A stretch of 40,405 nucleotides of DNA from Spongospora subterranea (GCA_900404475.1 OUQQ01000114.1:1-40405), one strand, 5' to 3'. Counted from the first letter of the stretch, positions 9,700 to 21,564 are shown. A program made the numbers and translations. The notes: generated from the sequence alone by a model not told the origin.

Positions 9700-11103
9700 T
9701 TAACGTAATTTATGTCTCATGTCGGCGAACCCAACTCGTTCCTTTTCAACGTCGAATATCGAGTAGTATTCTCGGATAAAAGTATCACCTGCAGCCAGTT
9801 CATTGTCAATATCCCGGAATTGTCATTGATGTAAAACAAGATACAGCAACAGAATAATGGTAATGAATATCGTTCAGTTCCGTACTGACCCAGTATCCAT
9901 AGCGGTCCTCTTGGTGCCGGGATATCCAGGCCCACCATTCCCAGTATACAGACTGGGAATCCAAAGACCTTCACTTTCATAACGTATTGTGGACCAGATA
10001 GGACAAATTTCCTTCCGCCCATATCAATAGTGAAGTCGGGAAGGGATTTAGCCTGGCCACACGATATAACATATATTCCTCCCAACGGGCTCGCGAACGC
10101 CCCTACAGACACATCTTGACCAAGCAATCACGGATCAACGGCAGCGGAAATTACCCATCTTGTTGGCCATCTGGTCGATTTCGTCTTTTGGTCCGGCAAT
10201 CAAAGACGTTCCCGTATCAATGATGACAGTATTACAAGCAGACTTTCGCCCCTCAATCCCGATCGAGTCGACTTTAACTTCCCAATAAGTCTCACTCGAT
10301 ACAGGCACCCAAGTTATATCGCCCGTAAAGTGGGATTTATCGTATCCGCCCAGAACAAGTTCACCGGAACTCCCCGTTCGACTCGGCAGGTAGAACGAGA
10401 ACATATTTTGTGGTAATAGACCTTGCTCCATTGTTCGCTGAAAAGGTGGATCAAGATCGTCAACGCTGATCGATCTAAAAGCCTAGGTAGAAAACAAGAA
10501 CCGTTCAGAAATTACCCAAACTACTGTGTCAAAATAAAATATCGCAACCATTCCGAGAATTCCGTCGAATTTTCCTCGTCGAAAGGTCTCGCCAGGTTCC
10601 TCTGTCGCCTCAGCGAACTGAACATCCTTGACTTTTAGCCCTCCCCAGGTCAGGACATCAGTGCTGACAAATCCGCTCAGCGATCCACTACCGTATCGAA
10701 TGGCGAATTCACTCCCATTCTTCTGGTATGTTGTCGACTTGGAGTGATCATATTTGGCATGATTACAGTCTTGGCAATATGTCGATGGGACCCATAAATT
10801 CGAACTACCCGTGTCGAATATGACCTCAAATGATTGGGCCGGTGAGCCAAGTGATATTACCCCAAAGTATTGAGCGTTCATGAAATCATGAAGTGGAACA
10901 GACGCCGGATTTGGCGCATGAACCCCATATTTCAGATACGGGTGATATGGAGCCGGATTGGATATCGCCCGTTGATTCCGCGCCAATAGAGGAACCCGGA
11001 TAGTATTGTTCCCAAACAAGCTCAGAATGTCGATTTGCGCATTGACCGCGAGAACAAGGACCAGAATAGCGACTGTTATTTTCCTCATTATAGATATTGT
11101 CAA
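9700..11103 (-). CDS. Cathepsin D/pepsin-type aspartic protease (A1 family)
   Basis: Four minus-strand exons, 11103-10549, 10482-10155, 10114-9890 and 9788-9700, with introns of 66, 40 and 101 nt, give 398 residues with all phases consistent. A hydrophobic signal peptide occupies about residues 6-22, followed by a propeptide. The two catalytic motifs are DTGSS with Asp at about 97 and DTGTS with Asp at about 274. The flap ([10 protein letters not shown]) and the closing block [15 protein letters not shown] plus [20 protein letters not shown] are typical. It is expected to be a soluble lysosomal/vacuolar or secreted endopeptidase. No lysosomal targeting signal can be read. The start could also be the second Met (residue 6). 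Degenerate copies of its last two exons lie downstream at 7.6 and 8.6-9.0 kb. Confidence 0.93.
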
Positions 11104-11531
11104 AAATGAGCTTCAAACGACTGCTTAAAGTCTTTAGGTATTTGACCGCCGAATCGGTCCGATGCGAGGACATATGGGGGATACATAGGAATTTGCTGAC
11201 ATATTCGGCCAATCGTCTCCGAATCTGGATCAAATCAACTCGGCCATCATCGCACAACATCATCTGATACTGGGCCTAATTTTCTTCAGAATTTACGCCA
11301 TTGGGCGTAGAATAAGAGTTCTGTTGAATTCGCTCGATACAGACATAACACTCATTGGATAGTGAATAGGGGTGATGATGACCCAATCGAAACAGGGCTC
11401 ATGAGGACTGCCCAATAACAATAAACAATGTAATCAATAGTAAACGCCAAGATTTCGCCTTGATCGTTGAAGGCTGTATTCGTATTGTTATAGGCTATGG
11501 GCTATGGCTTAATGGGCTATGGCGCTGTCTA
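11104..11531. other. Upstream region of the aspartic protease
   Basis: A minus-strand open frame (11263-10886) overlaps the start of the protease in another frame and is not called. Otherwise this is the likely promoter and 5' leader of the protease and the 3' flank of the next minus-strand gene. Confidence 0.4.
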
Positions 11532-11988
11532 TCAGTGATGAGTTGCGGACTTGCCGTTACGGAGCAGCCGTACTGGTAGTGTACTTGTATGTGACCGATG
11601 TACTGTTGACATGGGCTTCATAACGATTAATGGATCGATTCCGTGTTCATCGTTAGATGTGATGAGGACGGCATCGGTTCCTCTGTGGGAGGGGAAATCC
11701 TTCCTAAGGGCAATCACAGAGTAATATGGAAGACGGCGAGACATTGACATTTGCTCAGAATATGCTGTTAATGTAAAGGCGTCATCCTACATGAAAACCG
11801 CATATATACCAACAAGCACGCTGTAATAACAAGCACCGTTTGAAAGTCGTTTCCTCAATAAATACTGTACAGCCGGAATCAAATAAAACTTGAAATTGAT
11901 TTCGCCCTAATTCACGGTAATACAGCTCGTAAATGTTTGATGAATCAGGATTCAAAACGTCACCGCCGAAATAATTGTTCAGACTCAT
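11532..11988 (-). CDS. Hypothetical protein, two exons
   Basis: I do not recognise this protein. Exon 1 (11988-11799) begins MSLNNYFGGDVLNPDSSNIY and has good coding character. Exon 2 (11764-11532) includes ALRKDFPSHRGTDAVLITSN. They join in phase over a 34-nt GT...CAG intron, shorter than the 44-63 nt usual here, giving 140 residues. A different donor just upstream (GTATAT) has the wrong phase. No signal peptide, membrane segment or known motif is visible. It is transcribed in the same direction as the aspartic protease, about 430 nt upstream of it. Confidence 0.4.
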
Positions 11989-12303
11989 GGTTTATTTGGG
12001 GTCTTTAAGATACATTGTTTGTCAAATAACCCACACCGGTAATTCCGAATTCAACCTTCGGAACGGGAGATCAAACTCAAATTGTACTTGGTGGGACATG
12101 GTGAATCCGGTCTGACCGACTTTGGCCAACCACTGTATCAAAGGGTCCATCCCATGATACGTGAACCATTGTCAAGTTGAGGGATCCGTCATGAACTCAT
12201 GGTGCTTTCCGGGATATGGTCCGGGGTACCCCTGTACTGCGCCTCCGTACCACACTGACCATTCCCTGACAGACGGGGTCGCCGGTAACGCTGACTGGAC
12301 GTC
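11989..12303. other. Divergent intergenic region
   Basis: This lies between a minus-strand gene start (11988) and a plus-strand start (12304), so it probably holds both promoters. No specific motif is called. Confidence 0.4.
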
Positions 12304-13186
12304 ATGTCGTCACGACTGCTGTTACTAGGCAGTGGGCGACGACCTCAGCTGCTGCTTTCGCCCGTATCGCTACCGTCTTTGGCGTCCAGGATTATCACCT
12401 GTCTTCCACCCCCCCTTTATAATCGTCTCGTTAAATTTCTGATCTCGCCGTCGCCAAACCCTGGACGGCGAATGATTGAAATTGAGAAAATAATGGGCGG
12501 TGTTGGTGGGCATCATCTAATCCCGACCATCCTTCATCTATACGATCGACTCACACCTGATCTGTTGGAAAAGACCCGGGAAGAGCGAGACATGGTCCAA
12601 ATCCGACACGATATATTCCAGGACCAATCTGACCCATATCCGGACGACACCATGGAGCAATTCCTGGAACGATTGGCCGAAGCGAGACTGCCACAACACG
12701 CCATCAACCCTATCCTGAAAAAGACGGCATGGTTACATCGACAGCGTTGCCAGCGCAAGACAAACGGCTGTCTACCAATAACCTATCAGAATGGAATCTC
12801 TTACATGATTAGGATTCGTCACTGTTTAGGTTCGATATTATGACACCATACTGTCACCTTTTATTCATAACTATATATGTCGCCAGGGGAGTTCAGTAGT
12901 GCTGATTTAGCGTTCGGGTTCTTGAAATTTATCGGCGAATTGACCCCTGATCATCTACATCTCGCTCTGCAAGCCACTGATTCAGGGTAACAATCGATTG
13001 GTACAAACCGTCGCGATTGACGTTGAGGTTCTGTTCAGGGGATGGAGAAGAAGATCCACTACCACAACCACCACAGATGAGAAGGAAGCGACGCCAATCG
13101 TTCAAGAATCTGTCGAGCAGTTCTGCCTTCGGATCGTCAAGAAATTGCCCGAATCAATGTATAGAAGCTACAGTCAACAACAATGA
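12304..13186 (+). CDS. Unknown 257-residue protein with three exons
   Basis: Exons 12304-12829, 12887-12986 and 13039-13186 join in phase over introns of 57 and 52 nt with acceptors gtcgccag and ctgttcag. The long first exon contains a hydrophobic N-terminal stretch (RLLLLG...LLLSPVSLPSLASRIITCL) that could be a mitochondrial presequence or weak anchor. A charged helical region follows (LLEKTREERDMVQIRHD, FLERLAEARLPQHAINPILK). Exon 2 has a second helical segment with LTPDHLHLAL, similar in rhythm to LTPDLLEKT in exon 1. Exon 3 has a Thr run and KEATPIVQESVEQFCL. No family is recognised. Its stop codon overlaps the proposed NOP12 start by two bases (ATGA). Confidence 0.55.
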
Positions 13187-15022
13187 TATTTGAGTAATAT
13201 CGCTATTCGCTAGATATACGGGAATCGCCAGGACAATATTCGCTAGTGAACAGTCGCGGAAGGCTCGAACCGCTCAAGGTCTACAGCCTTTTACGCCAAC
13301 GGATCGGACTAAATATATGAACGGGTTGAGATCTGTACTCGGTAATATTTCACCACATTCCAAGCCCAGTAGTTTCGTTCATCGTATTTCTCTATCAATC
13401 ACTGTATTGATATCTTTATCTTCCCGGTTACGTTGATATCGTACTTTACCGCCATGTCAACCAATACTTATATATTTTGTTTTCTGTTGCTGCCTCGTGC
13501 CAATGGACTATTTTTCTGGAGCGGATCCTTCATATACTCACACCATATTTGTTTGCAGGGAGATCAATGGGCGATTATTGTGATGGGTTTCGCTGTTTCG
13601 AGTCTGTTTTAACTGTACAGGTTTGATAACGAATGACGATATTGTCACCAAACACAACCTCAAATGAACATGTTGGTAGATGCTGGAGAATGCCAGACGC
13701 GAGTTCGAGCAGGACGAGATCTACCTACTACACACTGAATCACGTGAGACCACTAACCCAGCCAGCGGGTAATGTTCCCGTCTGTAATTATCGCCATCCG
13801 TGTCACATATCCTAACGAGTGGGATTGACATTGTTTAGATATCTTCTTAAACCTGCCTACAAATATTCCCATAAAGTTATGATCGAGAACCTTCCTCTTC
13901 ATGTCACTCCCGTATTCACCGTCGATCAAATACCAAACGTCGACCGGACTGACCCCAATTCCACAGGTAATGATCAAGGAAGCGTTCCAGAACATCGGCA
14001 AAGTGATCGCGCTGGAGATCTTCAAGGAGCGCGCGCCGAAACGGTCATTGCTGCCTGAGCAGGAAAGGCCCTTGATAACCGCCCCAGAACTCCACCAAAA
14101 TGACGATGACCACGAAGCGAAACCCGTTGATGACGGAACTATTCCGGGGGATGTTGACGTCTTCGACGTTCAGGAATCAGAGGTGGAATTCCCCGAGACG
14201 TTCGCCAGCGATCTTCGAACTCGGAATAAGAAGACGAAGCTGAAGCCGACAACTGTTCGCGATTCACATGTCTATGGGGCGTTATATTTCGATAGCGCTG
14301 AGAGCCTATCTGTCGCTCTTGATCCATGCATAAGAGTGTTTGGGATTGCAATGATGGTCAGGAAACAATCAACACCACCATCTCATTTTGGGCCTTTTCA
14401 AGAATATTTTTTCAAAGATTATGTTATTTTGACCTATCCTTGTTACTCTGTTTTATTGGCTGTTTATCTGACATTATTGCCATCCTAAGGTGCTATTCAC
14501 TAATTTCTATCCCGTTTTTATCCTCGTCGACAGAATTTGTCGTCATATCCCAACACTGATTTACCGTCTGCGACCCTCTTGTTTTGCTCCATTTCGAACC
14601 ACCTCCTCCGTTTTATCAATATAAAGGACCTGTATTTATTGTAGATTTTTAGGATACTGGTGTATACGATGCATGTCTTAAGACCGTTTGGAGAGAGTGT
14701 CGAACATCGCTTCCTCCATCGGCCTTGTATGTTGGCAATCTGCCATTTGATATATGTGGCTATACGGTTGAGAAATCGCTCTTCGATCTGCTCCAGAGTG
14801 GTTCTCCTCGTACTCGTCCTAAGATCAAGTCCTGTATCCAAACCGACACCTTCAATATCGGTCAAGGTATTCAACACGTCTCCTAGCGTGTTGTGCTCGC
14901 CAACACAGCTCAATTACTTTATAGGATCCGTTATCGCCGCGTTCCACAATCATAATGATGCTTTAAAAGCTTATCGTCTTCTGGTTAAAGAAACCCTCAA
15001 CGTCAGTTTTCGAATCTGTTGA
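13183..15022 (+). CDS. NOP12/RBM34-type nucleolar protein with two RRM domains
   Basis: Eight exons, 13183-13193, 13247-13341, 13559-13620, 13680-13743, 13839-13876, 13967-14356, 14653-14866 and 14925-15022, give 323 residues with consistent phases. RRM1 is assembled across splice joints: IFLNLPTNIPIK + VMIKEAFQNIGKVIALEIF, a long insertion, then HVYGALYFDSAESLSVALD as RNP1. RRM2 has LYVGNLPFDI as RNP2 and GSVIAAFHNHNDALKAYRLL around RNP1. A large insertion between the RNP motifs of RRM1 and the two-RRM order fit yeast Nop12 and animal RBM34, which function in large-subunit pre-rRNA processing. The 11-nt first exon is the least certain part; translation could begin at the in-frame ATG at 13317. 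Introns of 217 and 296 nt are long for the window. Confidence 0.75.
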
Positions 15023-15141
15023 TATCGTTTTTGACAATCTTTCATTCGGCAAAACCCTTTGAAATTACTCCGTTTTGCCACAGCGTTTGATTTATTGTTT
15101 TCGCCAAACTAATTGGTAGATGAAATTGATATGGGGTGGTT

Positions 15142-15333
15142 CTAAGTATTGATGTCTGTTAGGGTCGGCCATTGAGGGTCGGATGGATCAGCGATGCTGA
15201 GATCGTGGCGATAGAGAGGCGCCAGGAAAGGACGAAGACTGTTCGAGCTAAACGAGATACGACCTACACATTTGAAGGAGTCACAAATATCATATAAATC
15301 ATAATATCCTATATCAACATCAATCGTCAACAT
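15142..15333 (-). CDS. Short hypothetical protein, doubtful
   Basis: A 63-codon minus-strand frame starts with ATG (MLTIDVDIGYYDLYDICDSF) and ends just after the NOP12 stop. Its composition is protein-like, but no motif, intron or homologue is recognised. It would start 107 nt upstream of the POLR3C ATG in divergent orientation. The rest of 15023-15440 shows nothing else. Confidence 0.3.
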   Translation of the reverse strand: MLTIDVDIGYYDLYDICDSFKCVGRISFSSNSLRPFLAPLYRHDLSIADPSDPQWPTLTDINT

Positions 15334-15440
15334 CCTCCCACCACTGTTGATTCCGTCTCGTCAAGGAAATATCGTTGGTTCTCTCGGGAACGGTGTGTCA
15401 GTCCGCGACGGAGTCCGAGCGTTGGCCAAATTTTCAAACC

Positions 15441-17029
15441 ATGGATGAGCGGATCCCAGTCCCGTCAGTTCGGTCAACGAGCGAGCTGTCTTTCTTAGTC
15501 GAGATTGCTCGTTTGGAATTGGGTCCAATCTGTTCCAGAATTGTTCACTTTTTATTGCATTCTGGTCCAGAATCTGTCCCCGCCATCACCAAATCACTCG
15601 GGGATTCGGCATCTCTATCGTCGGATGCCCTTAAATCTCTAGCCCAGCACGGATTCGTAATCAAATCTGACCTGAAAGCGGCTTTAACTGTTGATAAATT
15701 CCAGATCGCATCGAAGATCTTGTCCCCTTCCTATACGGTTCTAATTGGGGATTTGTTCGGTGTCGAAGCCGAATTCGTCATTGAATTGCTGAACGAACAT
15801 GGGCGATTAACCTGGTCTATGTTATCGGCTTGGTTCATCAAATCATATCCATCTTCCTCTATCGCCCAACAGACCCGATTTTCCGACACGTGCAACGACC
15901 TTCTTCGCAATCAATATCTTCGTCGTGTCGCTCCCGTCAACGGCGAACTCCCCGCCAGCGACACAGGCGATTTGTCGCCGACCGACAACAGGGTCGTCGT
16001 TGCCATCAACCACGAACGATTCCATCGAGCTCTGCGTAATCGCTGCATTGTGGAATACGTTGATGGGCGACTGGATTCAATCGCGAACGCGGTCTGTTCG
16101 GCGCTGTTGATCCCACAAACGGATATTGATCCGCCCGAATACACAGAGATGGCGCTATTCGATGCGCTGCCAGATGGGGCGGGAGTGACCAGAACACAGC
16201 TACGTCAATGTCTACAGGAGATGCTGAACGATAATGTGCCGATCGTTGAGATCAAGGAATCGATGTCGTGCGGTGAGGTCTATGCTGTTCGGGTCGACGC
16301 CATCATCGATCAAATTAAGCGACGCCATACTCAAGCCATAATAAGGGCAAAGGTACGACAATTCGACTGATGCTGTTTAGGATTATCTCCGTCATCAAAC
16401 ATCGACTTGTTTTTCATTGCTGCCGATGATGCAACGGATTGTTTTGAGTTTTTCGATGACTTTTTTTCCATCATCTCTGTTATCGGTCGTCGGATCATAT
16501 CGATTATCGTTGATGTTCTGATTCGCATTTGAAATTGTATCCTGTATTGAGGTAGTGATTGTTGTTTTATTGTCATTAGTATGGTGATGAAGCCGCCCGG
16601 ATATTCATGCTCTTACTGGATAAGCACCAGCTGGAGGAGAAGGCGATATCAGAATCGGGTCTCATATCGAAGAAAATGGCTCGCGAGAAGCTCTACGCTA
16701 TGATGTCGAACGAGTTCGTCGCTTTGCAAGAGCTGCCGAAGTCAGCCGATCGTAATCCGCAGAGAACCCTGTTTCTGTGGTCGGTTCCGTTGAATCGGGT
16801 GTTCGCCAATCTTCGCTCGGCTCTTCGTCAAGCCTGGGTTAATTTACAGCAGCGTCTTGAGGCCGAGATGGGGCCGGTTGCGTCATTAATTGAAAGGGTT
16901 CGCCAGCAATCTTTGCTATCGTTATCGGATAGCGAACAGGCCCGATATCAAACATACCTTAAATCCCATGATCGTCTTGTCAATGCTTCCTGTAAAATAG
17001 CTGCAGATATTCACTTATTTCAAATATAA
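15441..17029 (+). CDS. POLR3C: DNA-directed RNA polymerase III subunit RPC3 (RPC82/POLR3C)
   Basis: Exons 15441-16352 and 16580-17029, joined in phase 0 over a 227-nt intron, give 453 residues. The protein begins MDERIPVPSVR and has the winged-helix repeats of this subunit (ELGPICSRIVHFLLHSG, then LLNEHGRLTWSMLSAW). The joint IIRAK + YGDEAARIFMLLLDKHQLEE followed by KKMAREKLYAMM is diagnostic of the C-terminal winged helix (F/YG..A.RIFRLLL.K..LE). With the RPC6 and RPC7 homologues it forms the Pol III-specific trimer that opens promoter DNA. Length is slightly below that of human POLR3C (534). The ATG at 15441 is the first in frame after an upstream non-ATG open stretch. Confidence 0.88.
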
Positions 17030-17272
17030 TCAGACTGTTAATTATCCACTCGAGGTCGACACCGTTTTATTCCCAGATTGATCTCCAAACTACTTCAACA
17101 ATGAACGATCTAGTTCATCTAACCATCATTTCACTCGTTAAGTAGTTGTTGTTTTACTCAATTCAGATTGTTTTAGATCTACTTTGCTCAAACCTTGTTC
17201 AAACGCATTGACGCGGATCGATTCTTTTGGTTTCTGAATTTCTCACCGGTTTCCAATCGCGTTTTATCATGT

Positions 17273-19738
17273 TCATAGAATATCGTCGTCTGTTTGTGTT
17301 TGTGCCTGAGCTGTATCGACCTTGGTTTGGGTTGAGCCGAACGTCGTCATCGACCGATTATATCGCTGCGATATGATCTGGCCGAGGCGTAGGTCGATGG
17401 GCAACCTTGAGTTAACGGCCCGGCATATCTGTCGGCGTAGGGCAGCGTTGCGTTGGCAATCAGCGATCATGGCGTGGCGTCTCAAGCCGAACGTCAGCGT
17501 TTGTTTGGCGATTTCGGTCTGAGTGTGTTGGGCTGATAAACGGCATTCGTTGATCGCTAGTTGATGGGCCGACAATCTCACACATTCTTCCCCGATCGCC
17601 TTCCCAATTCTTTCACCCGATTCAATCAGTTCAATCGCAATCCGTCTTGATTCCAACACTCCATGCTCAAGATTCCGGTACACGAATTCAATCAATCGAA
17701 TAAGTCCCGACCTATCAAAATTCGATTATTTTTCAGAGCAAAGCTGGTTTTGTGAAAAAAAAAACTAGAGGAAAAGAGTGATGTAAAGTCGTGTGATTGA
17801 TTATAAGATGGTATTTGATGACCTGTCGACTAGAAGGTCATATTGAGTTTGTCGCTTTTCCGTCATCTGCTGATGTCGAATTAATGATTGAGCCCTTAAT
17901 CCATCTATACTGCTGTCCGATTTTATCCTGGCCATATTGTGTTCCTGATCCATCTCGTCCCGTTTCGCTGCCAGATCTCTCAGGCGCCCTTCGCCTGCCA
18001 CTCTCTGCCGTTCCAACAAACTAATGGCGTCATCCGATTCTGTGTTCAGCTCCTGTATCTCAACCTGAACCCTGTCTATATCGTCTTTCGCCCTTCTCAT
18101 CGCCGACGTCCCCGTTGTGAGTTTCGACAGGAGATCTGTCCTTTGTCGTTGCCGTTCTCTATCCCTTGCCATAATGATGTTCTGTGCCTCTTTCTCCTGT
18201 TTCATGATATCCTGAGCCTGTTCGATCTCTATCGCCAGTTCCTCAGCCCTCCTCTGACACTGCTCTATATTCCTCGTCTCCTGGTCCATCACCTCCCTAT
18301 ACCCATCCTGTGTCGCCATGTTCCTGGTCACCACCCCATACACTATCTGTATATGCGATCGCGTGTCCTCTATCGCCATCATCCTCCTTTCCCTGATCAC
18401 CTCCCTGTTCCTCCCTTCCCTCCTCCTCCCCTCCCTCAACCGCTCTAACGCCCGTTCCTGTTCCTCCCTGGCCTTGATCACCCTCCTCACCCGCCCCTCC
18501 ATCTCTGGTGTCAATCCCCCCGACACCCTCTCTATCCCTTCCTCAAACTCCCTGATCCGTTCCCTGATCCCCTTCACCTGCCCCTCCATCTCCCTCACCC
18601 TCATTTTCCCCTCATTATTCCTCTCTATCCACCGCTCCATCTCCTCCCCCGCTCTCTCAACCGCCCTCCCTTTCCTCCTCACCTCTCCTCTCACCCTCTC
18701 TATCTCATCCTCCACCCCTTCTGGCACCTCCTTCATCATTCCGATCATATTCTGGGTTAGATTCAGGTCCGCCCTCATCTCCATTTCCCGTTCTTCTCCC
18801 TTCTCGACATCATTCCTGATCCGTTCCTGCTCAGTTTCCGCCGCCACAGCGACACATGTAAACCGATCATCGTCCTTTTTTAATCGAAGTCCCAACGCTT
18901 CGGCATCAGACAGCTGTTGTGCGACTTGTTCCCTCCACTCGATAGCGTCCTTCGTTAATCTTTGTGCTTGTTCACATTCCTCGTTCAAGATTACAATCCT
19001 CTCATCTAAGGCGACAACGTCCGCCCGAAAATCGGCCAATGATTTCGCTCCATTAGCCAACATGCTCTTAACCATTGTATGATGTGCTACCATTCTCTGC
19101 ATTGCCCCTTGCATCGCCCCGACCTTGATCTTTAGCCGATCCAGGTCAGCTCGTCGGCCAGCTCTGATCGAGGCTATGGTCGTTTCGCTAATCTGCCCTT
19201 TCAATATGGAAATGGTCTCACATTGTTGGCTGATATCGCGTTTCCTATTTTGGTATTTCGTTGAGTGATTCAAAGCCTCAGATTGGGTTGCGTTCACTTC
19301 TAGTTGAAGGCTGGCATTGCGTTCCAAAAGGCGATTTGAGATGATGAGTTCTTTGACGACAAGTTCATTTGCCGTTTGCAACCGGGACAGAACCTGGCGA
19401 TACTGGGCTGATATCTGCCCAGCTTGTTCATAGACATGATTTAATCGAATACGGGCGCTATTTTCACGCGATGATAGCGCTGCCTGGTCCAGCTCAAACT
19501 GACGATAGCACTGACAGCGTCTATCTTCATTATCGCGAATTAACGCACTGATCTCAAGCTCGAAATCACAATCCGGCTGACATTGATCCAGGAGGTAGGA
19601 GAATAATCGCCAGAGAAGAGCAGTCAACTGAGTTGGATATGATGTTGCATTGCCAACCTCACTAATGATGTCGTGAAAGCCAACGCTGTAGACCTGCAAC
19701 AGAGTTGATAATCTGGCAGCGTCACACGGGGACATCAT
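17273..19738 (-). CDS. Large coiled-coil protein of unknown function
   Basis: Two minus-strand exons, 19738-17823 and 17711-17273, with a 111-nt intron, give 784 residues. After about 70 residues without heptads (MMSPCDAARLSTLLQVYSVG...), nearly all of the chain is Glu/Arg/Gln-rich predicted coiled coil. The C-terminal 145 residues continue helical and end in a TQTKVDTAQAQTQTDDD tail. The segment around residues 320-500 is extremely Glu/Arg-rich and uses GAG and AGG codons almost exclusively, unlike the flanks, so the plus strand of 18230-18770 is nearly all pyrimidine. The family is not recognised; a cytoskeletal, flagellar or centrosomal role is possible but only inferred from the fold. Long plus-strand frames over it are composition artefacts. 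Its ATG is 42 nt downstream of the epsin stop. Confidence 0.8.
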
Positions 19739-19780
19739 GATTGAGTCCCCGAGTACAATTGACCGATCCTCAGTTTATTA

Positions 19781-21564
19781 CTATGGCTTCCATAAAGCAG
19801 CAAAGGGATCAGCGGGAACGGCTGGCTTTTGAAACGGATCATTAGGCAAGCGTTGAGGAGTCTGTTGCTGTGGCTGAGAAAATGGATTCTGTGGATATGC
19901 TTGGCCGTAAGGTGGCATTTGATTGTACATTTGAGGTTGCATTGGCGCTGGAGGATATGCACCTTGCATGGGCATATGTTGGAAAGGATTTCCCCCTCCC
20001 ATTACGGGTTGTTGCTGAGTGTAACCATATGACTGAAATTGCTGATCGACTTGAGCATATCCGTATGGGTTTGTCTGACCCAATTGCTGGTGCTGCTGCG
20101 GAAATGGCTGCTGATAAAACTGATTTGTCGGCTGCTGCGATGGGACAGGAAAAATTGCCAAATCTGAGGTCACAGGCCTGTTGCTGGCTGCGATCTCAGC
20201 AAGTGTTTTGCTTGGGGCAGAACCAGTTACGACTTGAGGTTTTTTCGGCGGTGCATGAGCTCGGAGGTCTGAAACGTCAATTAAGTTGCTTCCAACGTTC
20301 CAAAATCTGAAAATGTTTGTTGTTTAGACATTGCTGGAAAGTACTAAGTGCGAAAAAAAAATACCCTTTATCATTATCATCGTCTGATCCAATTTCTAAA
20401 GCGTCATCGAACGCGAATCCATCCGTTTCTGGGGTGCCACGAGGAGTCGTTGGATCTATAGGCGTACCGTGAAAGATTTTCCCGCCCTATAGCACCCATT
20501 AATATATATATACAGTACACGTAATCAGGCAGATCAGCATACGGATTCGATTGAAAGTGATGGATGTTTTTGTTGAGCATCGCTACCGAGGTTCATGGCG
20601 GAAAACCAATCAACAGGGGCCGAACCTTGTCCAGTTAATAGGTCTACTTCTCGCGTGGTGGTCTATAAGATCATCATCAGATATAATATTGAATGAATAC
20701 AAAATGGATCCTACATTAGCCATTGCTTGTGGTGCCTGGGATGCCATGACATCCTCTTCATCAGAAAGAGAAGAATCAAAAGATGCTTTCTCCGCCACCT
20801 TCTTTTCCTTCTTTTTCTTATCCTTTTTCTCTTTCTTTTTCTTGTCTTTGACCCTTTCCGATTTACTACTTTTCCGGGAATGCCTTTGGTTACCTTCCGC
20901 TATTATTCGGCATATTAGAGGACCAGAACATATTCGCACATGGCTAATTATGCTTACCATAACTCTGATCGTAACTAGCCTGACTAGCAGGAGTCTCTGG
21001 AGCGGTTTTAGAAGCCACGTGATTGCTCGGGCTGTCAAGTTCTGAGTTCTGGTCCTCATTATTAGCAGCGCCACTTCTATAATTTCGATCATAACGATCG
21101 ACTTGTAGCGTTTTGTCTCCTCGAGTTCGCTCTTTTCGCATTTTCTCTAGCGTATCCTCATTGTTCAACAATTCCAAAACTTTTTTAGCTTGACCTCGTA
21201 CTTCACCTCCAACATCCTCGTGTTCTCTATAAAATTTGTATCCCGTCAACCTCTTGACCACGTTCTTCTTCGTTCTCATATCGCGAACGAAACGGTCATC
21301 ACCATGAACCAGTAAATAATCAGTCAAAATAAGACCCTTCAAAATATGTGACGGCTGGTGCAAATCGGTGATCCTTTTCCAGAGTATAGAAAACATGGAG
21401 TTATACGAATAGCGGTCACGAGTATCATGGGCGATTCTTGCCAGCAAACGCTCATCCGCGCCAACCGGATCGTTCGATGTTGCCTCTCTAACCCGTAGCT
21501 GCACATCATCGTAATCCATTGCGACCTCTTTCACGCCTCGGACGAACTTTTTTACTTGATCCAT
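19781..21564 (-). CDS. Epsin-like ENTH-domain clathrin adaptor
   Basis: Five minus-strand exons, 21564-20958, 20899-20715, 20662-20543, 20486-20365 and 20306-19781, with introns of 52-58 nt, give 519 residues. Residues 1-140 form an ENTH domain (VREATSNDPVGADERLLARI, MFSILWKRITDLHQPSHILK, TGYKFYREHEDVGGEVR), which in relatives binds PtdIns(4,5)P2 or PtdIns4P. A Lys/Glu-rich linker follows, then VDLLTG, which resembles a clathrin-box core, a short acidic patch, FWNVGSNLIDVSDL and a Gln/Pro-rich tail. The end, DPFQK...ADPFAALWKP, has DPF-type motifs for AP-2 or adaptor ear binding. It should act in clathrin-coated vesicle formation at the plasma membrane or trans-Golgi/endosomes. The order of ENTH, clathrin box and DPF fits epsin, although no UIM is seen. 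Confidence 0.9.

Noticed and set aside
10886..11263. Minus-strand frame overlapping the protease N-terminus
   Set aside because: It shares DNA with the well-supported signal peptide and propeptide exon in a different frame.
18318..19082. Long plus-strand open frames (17939-18448 and 18318-19082) over the coiled-coil gene
   Set aside because: They are Ser/Leu/Pro-rich products of the pyrimidine-rich strand opposite GAG/AGG codons. The minus-strand frame is longer, coherent and correctly spliced.
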